A stretch of DNA of 64,000 bases from Brassicibacter mesophilus (GTDB lineage: Bacteria > Bacillota > Clostridia > Tissierellales > Proteiniboraceae). Each line of letters begins with the position of its first letter. The first letter of the stretch is position 1. Positions 1 through 6,790 of this stretch are shown here, piece by piece. The notes under the pieces were generated by a model. The model did not search any database. It saw only the letters and a program-made list of their open reading frames with translations, and was not told where the DNA came from. A program made the position numbers and the translations under genes. The stretch lies in NCBI RefSeq assembly GCF_050433385.1, contig NZ_JBNPXI010000008.1, positions 62,001 through 126,000 of the forward strand, written 5' to 3'.

Positions 1-411
1 AAGAGTTACTTTCCAAAAAACCTTTCTTTTACTAGCTCCTAATGTCCTAGCTGCATTTTCAAGCATAACATCTACATTTAGAAAAGCTCCTTTACAGCTT
101 TGATACATAAGTGGCAGTGAAACTATGGCTGCCGCAACACAAGCAGCCACCCAAGTAAATATCATAGTTACACCAAAAGAATCATATAGAATTTTTCCTA
201 TAAATCCCCTTCTTCCTATTAGTACAAGCAATCCATAGCCTGTAACTGATGGAGGTAAAATCATAGGAAGCAGTAAAATGACTTCCAGTATATCTTTTCC
301 TCTAAAATTGTTTTTAGTAATAACTTTAGCTAAAAAAACACCTATTATAAGGACAAAAGCTGTAGATATTAGTGCTACTTTTAGTGATATTAGTATTGGA
401 CTTATTATCAT
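1..411 (-). CDS. modB: Molybdate ABC transporter permease ModB (3' end beyond window)
   Basis: Inner subunit of the molybdate importer: the membrane channel energised by ModC, which is not in view. Translating the minus strand from the ATG at 411 gives MIISPILISLKVALISTA, a first membrane helix, then the permease segment ILPPSVTGYGLLVLIGRRG and the coupling-helix region RTLGASK, all typical of ModB. The frame stays open to the window edge, so only about the first 137 residues are present. An AGGAT ribosome site overlaps the end of modA and the gap to the modA stop is 9 bases, so the two genes are translated together. Family assignment is firm; the choice between molybdate and tungstate rests on the modA and modE neighbours. 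Confidence 0.9.
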   Translation of the reverse strand, partial: MIISPILISLKVALISTAFVLIIGVFLAKVITKNNFRGKDILEVILLLPMILPPSVTGYGLLVLIGRRGFIGKILYDSFGVTMIFTWVAACVAAAIVSLPLMYQSCKGAFLNVDVMLENAARTLGASKRKVFWKVTL

Positions 412-420
412 AGTATCATC

Positions 421-1206
421 CTATTCTGTATATAGCTGAAACCCGTATTTATTAAATATTTCTTTAACTTCTTCTGTTCTTAAATATTCTAAAAACATTT
501 TACCTGTTTCTTTTTGATTACTTGACTCAATAATTGCCGCTGGATATACTATAGGTCTATGAGTTTCATCTGCAAATTCCTGCTTTACTGTACTACTATC
601 AATTCTTGCTGCATCAGAGCTATATACAATACCCGCTGCAACTTCACCTTTTTCAACGTAGGTCACAACTTGACTTACATCTTTTGCAAAAACAATATTA
701 GAAGATAAGCCATCCCATAATTTTAAGTATTCAAGAGTTTCTTTGGCATATTGCCCAACTGGAACAGTCTCTGGAACTCCTATACTTAATTTAAGTTTCT
801 TGTCAACTAAATCTGATACTTCATTTATTTTATCATTATATTCATTTGCTACAATCATTACAAGTTTATTTTTTAACAGATCTTCTTTACTATCTTTATC
901 AATTAAATTATTTGCTTCTAATGCATCCATTTGCTTCTTTCCTGCAGAAACAAATACATCAACAGGGGCACCCTCCTCTATTTGCTTCTGCAGCTTTCCT
1001 GAAGAAGCAAAATTAAATGTTATAGTTATATTTTTTTCTTTCTCAAACTGATATGCTATTTCTGCCATTGCATCAGTTAGACTAGCAGCTGCACTTACTG
1101 TTATACTTTGAGTCTCAGAAATATTGTTTTCTTCTACCTTTTTACTACACCCTACAACCCCAAAAACTAAAACCAATGCCATTAAAACTGACAGTCCTCT
1201 TTTCAT
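421..1206 (-). CDS. modA: Molybdate-binding lipoprotein ModA
   Basis: Extracytoplasmic substrate-binding protein that delivers molybdate or tungstate to ModB. The 261-residue product starts with a lipoprotein signal (lipobox VVGC, Cys20). It continues with the ModA pattern: ITVSAAASLTDAM, FNFASSGKLQKQIEEGAPVD and a late GEVAAGIVYSSDA segment. Length is normal for the family. AGGAGG lies just before the ATG. The gene sits between modE and modB and has a ModE-like inverted repeat upstream, so metal-dependent repression is likely. TupA or WtpA would be the alternative, but the ASSGKLQKQIE region favours ModA. Confidence 0.93.
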   Translation of the reverse strand: MKRGLSVLMALVLVFGVVGCSKKVEENNISETQSITVSAAASLTDAMAEIAYQFEKEKNITITFNFASSGKLQKQIEEGAPVDVFVSAGKKQMDALEANNLIDKDSKEDLLKNKLVMIVANEYNDKINEVSDLVDKKLKLSIGVPETVPVGQYAKETLEYLKLWDGLSSNIVFAKDVSQVVTYVEKGEVAAGIVYSSDAARIDSSTVKQEFADETHRPIVYPAAIIESSNQKETGKMFLEYLRTEEVKEIFNKYGFQLYTE

Positions 1207-1234
1207 AATGTTCCTCCTAGTTCTTATTCGTTGT

Positions 1235-1251
1235 GTTATTGCGAATATAAC
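1235..1251 (-). promoter_or_regulatory. Candidate ModE operator upstream of modA
   Basis: Inverted repeat GTTAT-7-ATAAC inside CGTTATATTCGCAATAAC on the minus strand, between modE and the modA ribosome site. The half-site CGTTATATT resembles the E. coli ModE box at modA as I recall it. The assignment is by resemblance and position. Confidence 0.5.
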
Positions 1252-1267
1252 GCAGGTAAAAAATTTT

Positions 1268-1594
1268 TTAAAATATATCCTCGTATATTTTTAAAATTGC
1301 TTCTTCGATTTCTTTTTCAAGTCTATCATATTTTGTAATCAAAGCCTTTCCCTCATCAGTAAGTGAAGAGCTTCCACCATTTGCTCCTCCAGCTTTTTTG
1401 TCCAGTATCTTAAAACCTAATGCATTCTCCAAATTAGCTACTAGATTCCAGGCCTTACTATATGACATATTCATGGAAGAAGCCGCCTTGCTTAAGGAAC
1501 CCATCTGATCAGTTCTAAGTAAAAGCTCCTTTGGTCCCTTGCCAAATATTTTTCCTTCATCTTTTTTTAACCATATTTTCCATCCAATTTCCAT
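1268..1594 (-). CDS. modE: ModE-type winged-helix regulator (DNA-binding domain only)
   Basis: Cytoplasmic LysR-like winged-helix protein of the ModE N-terminal family, about 108 residues. The helix-turn-helix is seen in GSLSKAASSMNMSYSKAWNL and the wing in GGANGGSSSLTDEGKALI. E. coli ModE carries two further molybdate-binding Mop domains; they are absent here, as in many clostridial relatives, so how the metal is sensed is unclear. The start is the ATG at 1594, seven bases after AAAGGTGAT; an upstream TTG in frame (1615) has no such site. A TTGCAT-17-TATAAT promoter precedes it. It probably regulates modAB through the inverted repeat at 1235-1251. Confidence 0.85.
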   Translation of the reverse strand: MEIGWKIWLKKDEGKIFGKGPKELLLRTDQMGSLSKAASSMNMSYSKAWNLVANLENALGFKILDKKAGGANGGSSSLTDEGKALITKYDRLEKEIEEAILKIYEDIF

Positions 1595-1664
1595 ATTATC
1601 ACCTTTTAATAGCAAAAATATAATTTAATTTAGTATATACTTTAATTTCTGAGCTCAATTTGTA

Positions 1665-1693
1665 ATTATACTATATTTTACATTTTGATGCAA
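1665..1693 (-). promoter_or_regulatory. Sigma-A-type promoter of modE-modAB
   Basis: TTGCAT at 1688-1693 and TATAAT at 1665-1670, separated by exactly 17 bases, directed at modE. An AGTATATACT palindrome at 1632-1641 lies just downstream and could be an operator. Confidence 0.65.
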
Positions 1694-1724
1694 CATCCTT
1701 AAACTATAACAAAATGTTATATCA

Positions 1725-1775
1725 TATCAAAAAACTGATAGAGTGCAATTTTGCTTTTTCTATCAGCTTTTATTC
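1725..1775 (-). terminator. Intrinsic terminator after the DUF948 gene
   Basis: On the minus strand AGCTGATAGA pairs with TCTATCAG and is followed by a run of T. It ends the ytxH-DUF948 transcript before the modE promoter. Confidence 0.7.
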
Positions 1776-1798
1776 TATAAAACTTCACGTTTAAATTT

Positions 1799-2248
1799 TT
1801 ACTTTGATAAAACATTTTTTACAGCTTTTATGACTTCAACCACTATTTTTATATATGTAGCTATATCTTCTGTATTTTCTCTTACAGTCGTAACTGCTTC
1901 ACTTATTTCATCACCTACTATTTCAACTGTACTGCTAACCTTTTCTACACTATCATTTACATTTCCAGTTATAGAGTTTAAGTTATCCACAAGTTCAGGT
2001 ACAGTTGGCCCTATTTTATCCACACTTTTCTGTACTTGTGTACTAATTTTGTTTATATTTTCGCTAATTTCAGGCAAATTAGAAATAGTATCAGTAATAG
2101 AGTCTTCATTTTTTTCCACTATTTTTTTAACACTATTTATAACATCATTTAAGTTCTTTAAAGCTATAATTAGGTATATTCCAAAGCTCATCCCTATAAT
2201 AGATAGAACAATAAAGATTAAATCTTTCACAGTAATTGTAGCAGACAT
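1799..2248 (-). CDS. DUF948-family membrane-anchored coiled-coil protein
   Basis: 149 residues with one N-terminal membrane helix (about 9-28), then a long amphipathic helical stretch rich in N, E, I and V heptads (30-140). This is the usual form of DUF948 (YtxG-like) proteins, thought to be envelope-associated. A strong AGGAGG site precedes the ATG. It follows the YtxH-domain gene by about 50 bases, and the ytxGH pairing is known from Bacillus general-stress operons, which supports both calls. No enzymatic motif is seen; biochemical function is unknown. Confidence 0.75.
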   Translation of the reverse strand: MSATITVKDLIFIVLSIIGMSFGIYLIIALKNLNDVINSVKKIVEKNEDSITDTISNLPEISENINKISTQVQKSVDKIGPTVPELVDNLNSITGNVNDSVEKVSSTVEIVGDEISEAVTTVRENTEDIATYIKIVVEVIKAVKNVLSK

Positions 2249-2298
2249 GAGTCGCCTCCTATGTTTATTTTATCTTTATCAGCTTTTCAATTAGTGCC

Positions 2299-2685
2299 TT
2301 ATTTGTCCTCTTCTTTTTCTTCCTCACAACCACATTCACAGCACTCATTGTCTGTTTCTTCACAGCACTTTTCTGCTTTGTCTTCTCTTTTCTTTTTAGC
2401 TTCTTTGATAGCTTCTTTAACGCTTTCTTCTATTTTCTCTTTCTTTTCTTTTAAAGTATCAACTGAATCCTTTAGGGTATCTTTTACATTTTCAGTAGTT
2501 TCTTTAGCTTTGTTAGCTATGTCTTCTCTTGTTTCTTTTCCTGACTTAGGCGCAAAAAGTAATCCAGTAGCTGCTCCTATTGCAGTGCCTACAGCTGTAC
2601 CTATAGCAACTTTTTTTGCAGTCTCTTTTCTAGCTTTTCTCTCTTTTTCTTTTTTTGATTTCTCTAAAAAACCTTTGATTGACAT
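2299..2685 (-). CDS. YtxH-domain (gas-vesicle-like) protein
   Basis: About 128 residues starting MSIKGFLEKSKKE; the start is chosen because AAGGGGG lies seven bases upstream of the ATG at 2685, whereas the longer frame to 2736 has no good site. A glycine-rich hydrophobic segment, AIGTAVGTAIGAATGLLFAP, followed by KSGKETR is the YtxH signature. The rest is a charged Lys/Glu coiled coil. The tail is unusual, with CCEETDNECCECGCEEE giving seven Cys near the C-terminus, a possible metal or redox patch. It pairs with the downstream DUF948 gene. Probably a membrane-associated stress protein; role inferred from family only. Confidence 0.78.
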   Translation of the reverse strand: MSIKGFLEKSKKEKERKARKETAKKVAIGTAVGTAIGAATGLLFAPKSGKETREDIANKAKETTENVKDTLKDSVDTLKEKKEKIEESVKEAIKEAKKKREDKAEKCCEETDNECCECGCEEEKEEDK

Positions 2686-2746
2686 TTTATATTCCCCCTT
2701 ACTTTGTTTTCTTGATAATATATCATATTTTAACATATTTTACGAG

Positions 2747-3430
2747 TTAAAAAGTGAACTTTATTCCTCTTCGAATTTCTATGGCTTTAAGCTCATCGTT
2801 CATGTACTCTCTGACTGCTATCTCATTTGTCTTGATAATCTCTGTAGATTTGTCTATTATACTTCTGACAAAATTAATTTTCCATAGAGTAAATGAAGGG
2901 GTATAGGTCAGTATAAAAGCACACATTCTACCTATATCTTCTTCTTTACAGCCTTCTTTACAATCTTCAAAGTCTATCCCATATATATTGTCTAGCATAA
3001 TAAAGTTTCTTAGATTAACATCTCCAAATATTAAATCTTCACCTATAGCTGCTTTTGATGCATTATAAAAGTCCAACAGCCATAGGCACAAATTCTCTGC
3101 TAGTTTTTCATACCCAGAGCCTTCTTCTTCTAATCTACAAACCATATCTAATAGAGTTGGGCCATTTATGTAGTCAATTATGATATTATCTTTTCCTATA
3201 CTCAATATATCAGGTACCCTTACTCCATATTCTTTAAGAATCGATAGCATTTGTACTTCTTTATCCTTTATTTTGATATCATTAAATATCTTTACTACCA
3301 AGTTTATCTTCTTTTCATTTATACACTTAAATTCAACTTTATAAACATTATTTTTCTTACTATAAAATTTTAGCTTAACTTCGTAGTCTATAACATTATA
3401 TTTCTTTAGAAAATCACTTTCTACTTGCAT
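2747..3430 (-). CDS. Small protein-kinase-fold phosphotransferase, last gene of the cofactor operon
   Basis: 227 residues, a minimal kinase-like fold (RIO/aminoglycoside-phosphotransferase superfamily). Visible elements: the N-lobe Lys in LVVKIF (K47), Glu58 in the next helix, a hinge around IIIDYINGPTLLDMV, a catalytic-loop equivalent FGDVNLRNFIM (D137, N142) with the usual HGD replaced by FGD, and a DFG-like metal site GIDFED (D153). The ATG follows the mobB stop by two bases, so it is translationally coupled to mobB. Substrate is unknown; a small molecule linked to pterin cofactor handling is possible by context but unproven. Confidence 0.6.
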   Translation of the reverse strand: MQVESDFLKKYNVIDYEVKLKFYSKKNNVYKVEFKCINEKKINLVVKIFNDIKIKDKEVQMLSILKEYGVRVPDILSIGKDNIIIDYINGPTLLDMVCRLEEEGSGYEKLAENLCLWLLDFYNASKAAIGEDLIFGDVNLRNFIMLDNIYGIDFEDCKEGCKEEDIGRMCAFILTYTPSFTLWKINFVRSIIDKSTEIIKTNEIAVREYMNDELKAIEIRRGIKFTF

Positions 3431-3432
3431 TA

Positions 3433-4179
3433 CTATTCCTCTATTTTAACTAATATGCTTTTTCCATTTTTATAACCTTCAAGTTCTTTAACGACTCCTG
3501 TTACAGCATTTTTTAAAAGCTTTTGAACAAATGGTACCATCATAATTTCGTTATCATCTATATATAGCTTTACTTTACTATCTGAAATAACACAGTCCTG
3601 ACTACTCGCTTTCCCTTTTAATATTTTAGCTCCTAACTCTCTGCAGCTACCTCCACATTCTCCACAGCATTCTTCTGGAAAATCAGGTAATCTTTCATAT
3701 ACCTTTTCTTCTATTAAATCAACTAGCTTTTCCACGTTATCAATAGTATTTATTACTGGTATACCATTGAATTCGTCTATTTCGTTGGCAATCCTTCCAG
3801 ATATAGCAAAAACTAAATCATCCATCCTATCTATTATCTCCTGCTTTGTATGAGCTGTTATAATCTTTGGTACATTTGCATCTGTTACTCCTTCAAGTAC
3901 TACAATTTCGTGATCATAGAATCTTAGTATTTCATCGACTGACAGCTTCTCTGGGAAAAGTACATCTGTCTCATGATATCCTCTAGCTGTCACTAGCTCC
4001 GACCCTGCTTGTCTATGTCTGTATGAATTTGAACCTTCCTGATCAATAGCAAACTGGTCAAAGTGTATTTCCTTAACAGAACCTACAGAATATCTTCTTT
4101 TTTTTAATTCTTTAATAATATTCTCTATTGTTGTTGTCTTTCCTGACTGAGTTATCCCAATTACTGAAAAAACCTTCAT
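3433..4179 (-). CDS. mobB: MobB-like P-loop GTPase with Cys-rich C-terminal extension
   Basis: Adapter GTPase of molybdopterin-guanine dinucleotide synthesis. The P-loop is GITQSGKTT (8-16), followed by the MobB segments VGSVKEIHFD and GSNSYRHRQAGS. Classical MobB is about 170 residues; this protein has 248. The extra C-terminal part begins with a cysteine cluster (PEECCGECGGSC, Cys171, 172, 175, 179, plus Cys196) that could bind an Fe-S cluster or zinc, and ends in a short alpha/beta domain. No mobA is in view. AGGAGG precedes the ATG. Its place directly after ecfT ties the ECF operon to molybdenum or tungsten cofactor metabolism. Confidence 0.85.
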   Translation of the reverse strand: MKVFSVIGITQSGKTTTIENIIKELKKRRYSVGSVKEIHFDQFAIDQEGSNSYRHRQAGSELVTARGYHETDVLFPEKLSVDEILRFYDHEIVVLEGVTDANVPKIITAHTKQEIIDRMDDLVFAISGRIANEIDEFNGIPVINTIDNVEKLVDLIEEKVYERLPDFPEECCGECGGSCRELGAKILKGKASSQDCVISDSKVKLYIDDNEIMMVPFVQKLLKNAVTGVVKELEGYKNGKSILVKIEE

Positions 4180-4194
4180 TTGAATCCTCCTTGG

Positions 4195-4938
4195 CTAAAT
4201 AATATTAAAATACTTAACTGCTATAGTTAAAGTAGTTAATATACTTAATGATATAACGATATAATCTACATGGGACATTTTTAGTGTCATATAGCTTGTC
4301 CTATCAGGGTATGCTCTAAATGCACGCATCTCCATTGCGACTGACAACTTTTGCGCCTTTATTATAGTACCTGCAACTACAGGCATAAAAATATATGAAT
4401 AAATCTTTATTTTCTTACCTAATTGTATTTTATCCAAAGGTATGCCCCTTAATTGAATTGCTGTAACAGCATCTTTTATTTCCTCTGTAAGCATTGGCAA
4501 AAACCTTATCCCAATAGAAACCATAAATGCTATCTCATATGGTATTTTCCATTGAACAAGTCCTTGGATTATTTCTCTCGAATTAGATGTGGTAATGATA
4601 ACGGCAGAAAAAACAACTGTGAGCATTCTCAATATAAACTCCAGCCCCTTTATCATACCCCCTGTCGAAAGTATTGTGATGCTTTTTAATGCTACTAAAA
4701 TCTCTCCTGATGGTGAAAATATACTTTGTACTATAGCTATCATGACAACAACCCATATTATTTTTTTTAACTTTTTCGTAGCAGAAAATAAGTCTCCTCT
4801 AAATACCTCTGCAATTATTAGTGTGGCAATAAAAACAGCACTTAAGATATAGATATTTTGAATAACAACAGCTAAAGTTGATATGCAAAGTACTATAACC
4901 AACTTTGTTCTAGGATCCATCTTGTGTTGTATCTTCAA
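4195..4938 (-). CDS. ecfT: ECF transporter transmembrane scaffold EcfT
   Basis: About 247 residues, 5-6 predicted membrane helices, and the two Ala-Arg-Gly-type coupling motifs that contact the ATPases: QLRGIP near residue 165 and MEMRAFRAYPDR near 205. It couples the two EcfA ATPases to the substrate-binding S protein encoded at 8297-8854. The start is taken as the TTG at 4938, six bases after GAGGTG; a GTG at 4947 lies inside the ribosome site. The end of the EcfA gene overlaps by about 30 bases, as expected for a tight operon. Confidence 0.9.
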   Translation of the reverse strand: MKIQHKMDPRTKLVIVLCISTLAVVIQNIYILSAVFIATLIIAEVFRGDLFSATKKLKKIIWVVVMIAIVQSIFSPSGEILVALKSITILSTGGMIKGLEFILRMLTVVFSAVIITTSNSREIIQGLVQWKIPYEIAFMVSIGIRFLPMLTEEIKDAVTAIQLRGIPLDKIQLGKKIKIYSYIFMPVVAGTIIKAQKLSVAMEMRAFRAYPDRTSYMTLKMSHVDYIVISLSILTTLTIAVKYFNII

Positions 4939-5584
4939 CAATCTCACCTCTATGCATTCTAATAATTCGGGAGCTTATGCTTTTTACGAATTCTTCATCA
5001 TGGCTTATTATTGTCATACCTATGTCCTTTTCTTTCAACACTTTTAATACATCCAGTAATATTCTTCTTCTTTCCATATCAAGCCCTGTAGTAGGCTCAT
5101 CGAGTACTAAGTATACTGGCTCGTTTACAAGAATAGCTGCTAAAGCAAGTCGCTCTTTTTCTCCATGACTTAGTTTAAAAGGAAATGATTTCCTAACTTC
5201 ATTTAATTGGAATAGCGAAAGCATATCCTCTACCTTTGCTTTTATTTGCTCTTTATCATATCCCTTTAATTCACGCACAAATCCTATTTCATCCTCAACT
5301 GTAGCTGCAAATATTTGACGCTCTGGATTCTGAAATAAGTATCCAATCCTTTGACCAATTTCACCTAAGGACATATCACGAGTATCATTATCAAGAACAA
5401 TAACGCTGCCCTTATTGGGCTTTAATATACCAACTAAAAGTTTTCCTAAGGTAGTCTTTCCACTGCCATTTGAACCTAGTATAGCAGTAACTTCTCTGCT
5501 GTTTATTTTAATATTAAATCTGTTTAAAATTGGTTTTTCTTTTATGTACTCAAAGCTTACATCTCTGAATTCTATATACTCCAA
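4910..5584 (-). CDS. ecfA: ECF transporter ATPase (second EcfA)
   Basis: ABC ATPase of about 224 residues. Walker A is GSNGSGKTT, the Q-loop LFQNPERQ is typical of EcfA, Walker B is YLVLDEP, and the H-loop is ISHDEE. The signature is LSHGEKERLALAA, with His replacing the first Gly of LSGGQ, which suggests a degenerate composite site. The TTG at 5584, seven bases after GGGGG, is the preferred start because family members begin near MEYIEFRDVSF; a GTG at 5611 is less likely. It forms a heterodimer with the ATPase encoded just upstream. Confidence 0.9.
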   Translation of the reverse strand: MEYIEFRDVSFEYIKEKPILNRFNIKINSREVTAILGSNGSGKTTLGKLLVGILKPNKGSVIVLDNDTRDMSLGEIGQRIGYLFQNPERQIFAATVEDEIGFVRELKGYDKEQIKAKVEDMLSLFQLNEVRKSFPFKLSHGEKERLALAAILVNEPVYLVLDEPTTGLDMERRRILLDVLKVLKEKDIGMTIISHDEEFVKSISSRIIRMHRGEIVEDTTQDGS

Positions 5585-5597
5585 GTATTTTCCCCCT

Positions 5598-6284
5598 CTA
5601 AAGATTGCCACAGAACCTTTCTAACTTTCCTTCTTTTAATAGAACTACCTTATCTGCAATATCTAGATTATTGATATCATGCTCAACCATTACAATAGTC
5701 TTACCTTCATCTCTTAAACTCTTTATCACCTGTTTTATCCTCTGCTTTCCATCTTTATCAACTTGAGCCATTACTTCATCTAGTATCAAAATATCCGGCT
5801 TCAGACAAAGCACAGAAGCAATGGATATAAGCTGCTTCTGTCCTCCTGAAAGCTGGTTTGGGTTATCATATCTGTGATCTTGCATACCTACCAGGTAGAG
5901 AGATTCTTCTATTCTTCTACCGATTTCATCTCTATTTAAACAAAGATTCTCCGGACCAAATGCAAGCTCATCCTCTACTGTTGGTGAGAAAAGCTGAGTA
6001 TCTGGATCCTGAAACACTACCCCTAGCTTTGTAGCTATTTGCGCTACTGACATATCTGTTGTAGAAATACCGTTTATTCTTACCTTACCGAACAAGTTTC
6101 CGCTAAATATGTGAGGTATTATACCTGATATACAATAACAAAGTGTACTTTTGCCTTTTCCACTAAGTCCAACTACAGCAACTACCTCACCTTTATCTAT
6201 ACATATATTTATTCCAGATAATATCTCTCTTTCAGAGCCATTATATCTAAAATGCAAATCTTCTATCTCTATCGGGAATGTCAT
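5598..6284 (-). CDS. ecfA: ECF transporter ATPase (first EcfA)
   Basis: ABC ATPase of about 228 residues. Walker A is GLSGKGKST, the Q-loop FQDPDTQLFSPTVEDEL is EcfA-like, the signature is LSGGQKQLISIA and the H-loop is MVEHDINN. Walker B is unusual: LILDEVMAQVD instead of the common DEPTSxLD, so the D-loop region is divergent. The start is the ATG at 6284, which overlaps the upstream stop as ATGA and follows AGAGG. It pairs with the ATPase at 4910-5584, whose signature is divergent. Confidence 0.9.
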   Translation of the reverse strand: MTFPIEIEDLHFRYNGSEREILSGINICIDKGEVVAVVGLSGKGKSTLCYCISGIIPHIFSGNLFGKVRINGISTTDMSVAQIATKLGVVFQDPDTQLFSPTVEDELAFGPENLCLNRDEIGRRIEESLYLVGMQDHRYDNPNQLSGGQKQLISIASVLCLKPDILILDEVMAQVDKDGKQRIKQVIKSLRDEGKTIVMVEHDINNLDIADKVVLLKEGKLERFCGNL

Positions 6285-6790
6285 TTTACCTCTATCTCCG
6301 TAACAAATTTGCACCATCTTTGGCTGAATTGATCCTTTCTAATTATTACCTGATAAGGGCCTTTTCCTCCATCTTCTTTTTTACCAAAAGACTTTCCATC
6401 CATTTCATATGCAAGATAAACATTATCATCATCTAATACTTCGTCTACCATTAATGCTACTGTATAACCGTCTACAGCTTTTACAATAATTTGTTCCTTA
6501 CCTTCCAAGCTAATATTAGCGTGCCCAAAAACATTTTTCAAAGGAACTCCAGTGTACTTATGTTGTTCTGCTTCTTTTCCACTTGATTTCAGATTAGCTG
6601 AAAATTCTTTTTCTCCAAGCTGCTTAATTTCAGTCATATTAAATGTTACTTCATTATCTGATGACTTTAATGCTACTATAGCTTCGTCCTGCATCTTTTT
6701 CTTATCACCTAAACTATCTTTATTTAAAAATGCCGTAACAGCAACAATTAAAACTAACGCTATTATAGCTATAAAAACTTTATTTTTCAT
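6281..6790 (-). CDS. Exported protein with one sulfite-oxidase-like pterin-domain fold
   Basis: 169 residues with an uncleaved or signal helix (4-21) and one small domain. Its landmarks are YTGVPLKNVFGHA, KAVDGYTVAL, VYLAYEMDGK, GPYQVIIRKD and WCKFVTEIEV, the pattern of the Oxidored_molyb family. The conserved Mo-ligand Cys of sulfite oxidases is not at the expected place; the only Cys lies near the C-terminus in RWCKF. A redox catalyst is therefore unlikely and a ligand-binding role more so. The start ATG overlaps the upstream TAA as TAATG. It lies between the phosphohydrolase gene and the ECF ATPases. Confidence 0.65.
   Translation of the reverse strand: MKNKVFIAIIALVLIVAVTAFLNKDSLGDKKKMQDEAIVALKSSDNEVTFNMTEIKQLGEKEFSANLKSSGKEAEQHKYTGVPLKNVFGHANISLEGKEQIIVKAVDGYTVALMVDEVLDDDNVYLAYEMDGKSFGKKEDGGKGPYQVIIRKDQFSQRWCKFVTEIEVK

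Noticed and set aside
1743..2294. 183-codon plus-strand frame opposite the DUF948 gene
   Set aside because: Mirror of a coiled-coil gene; the minus-strand product has AGGAGG, a membrane helix and a family match.
2261..2887. 208-codon plus-strand frame opposite the YtxH gene
   Set aside because: It is the complement of a Lys/Glu-rich coiled coil and reads as Ser/Phe-rich low complexity; no ribosome site.
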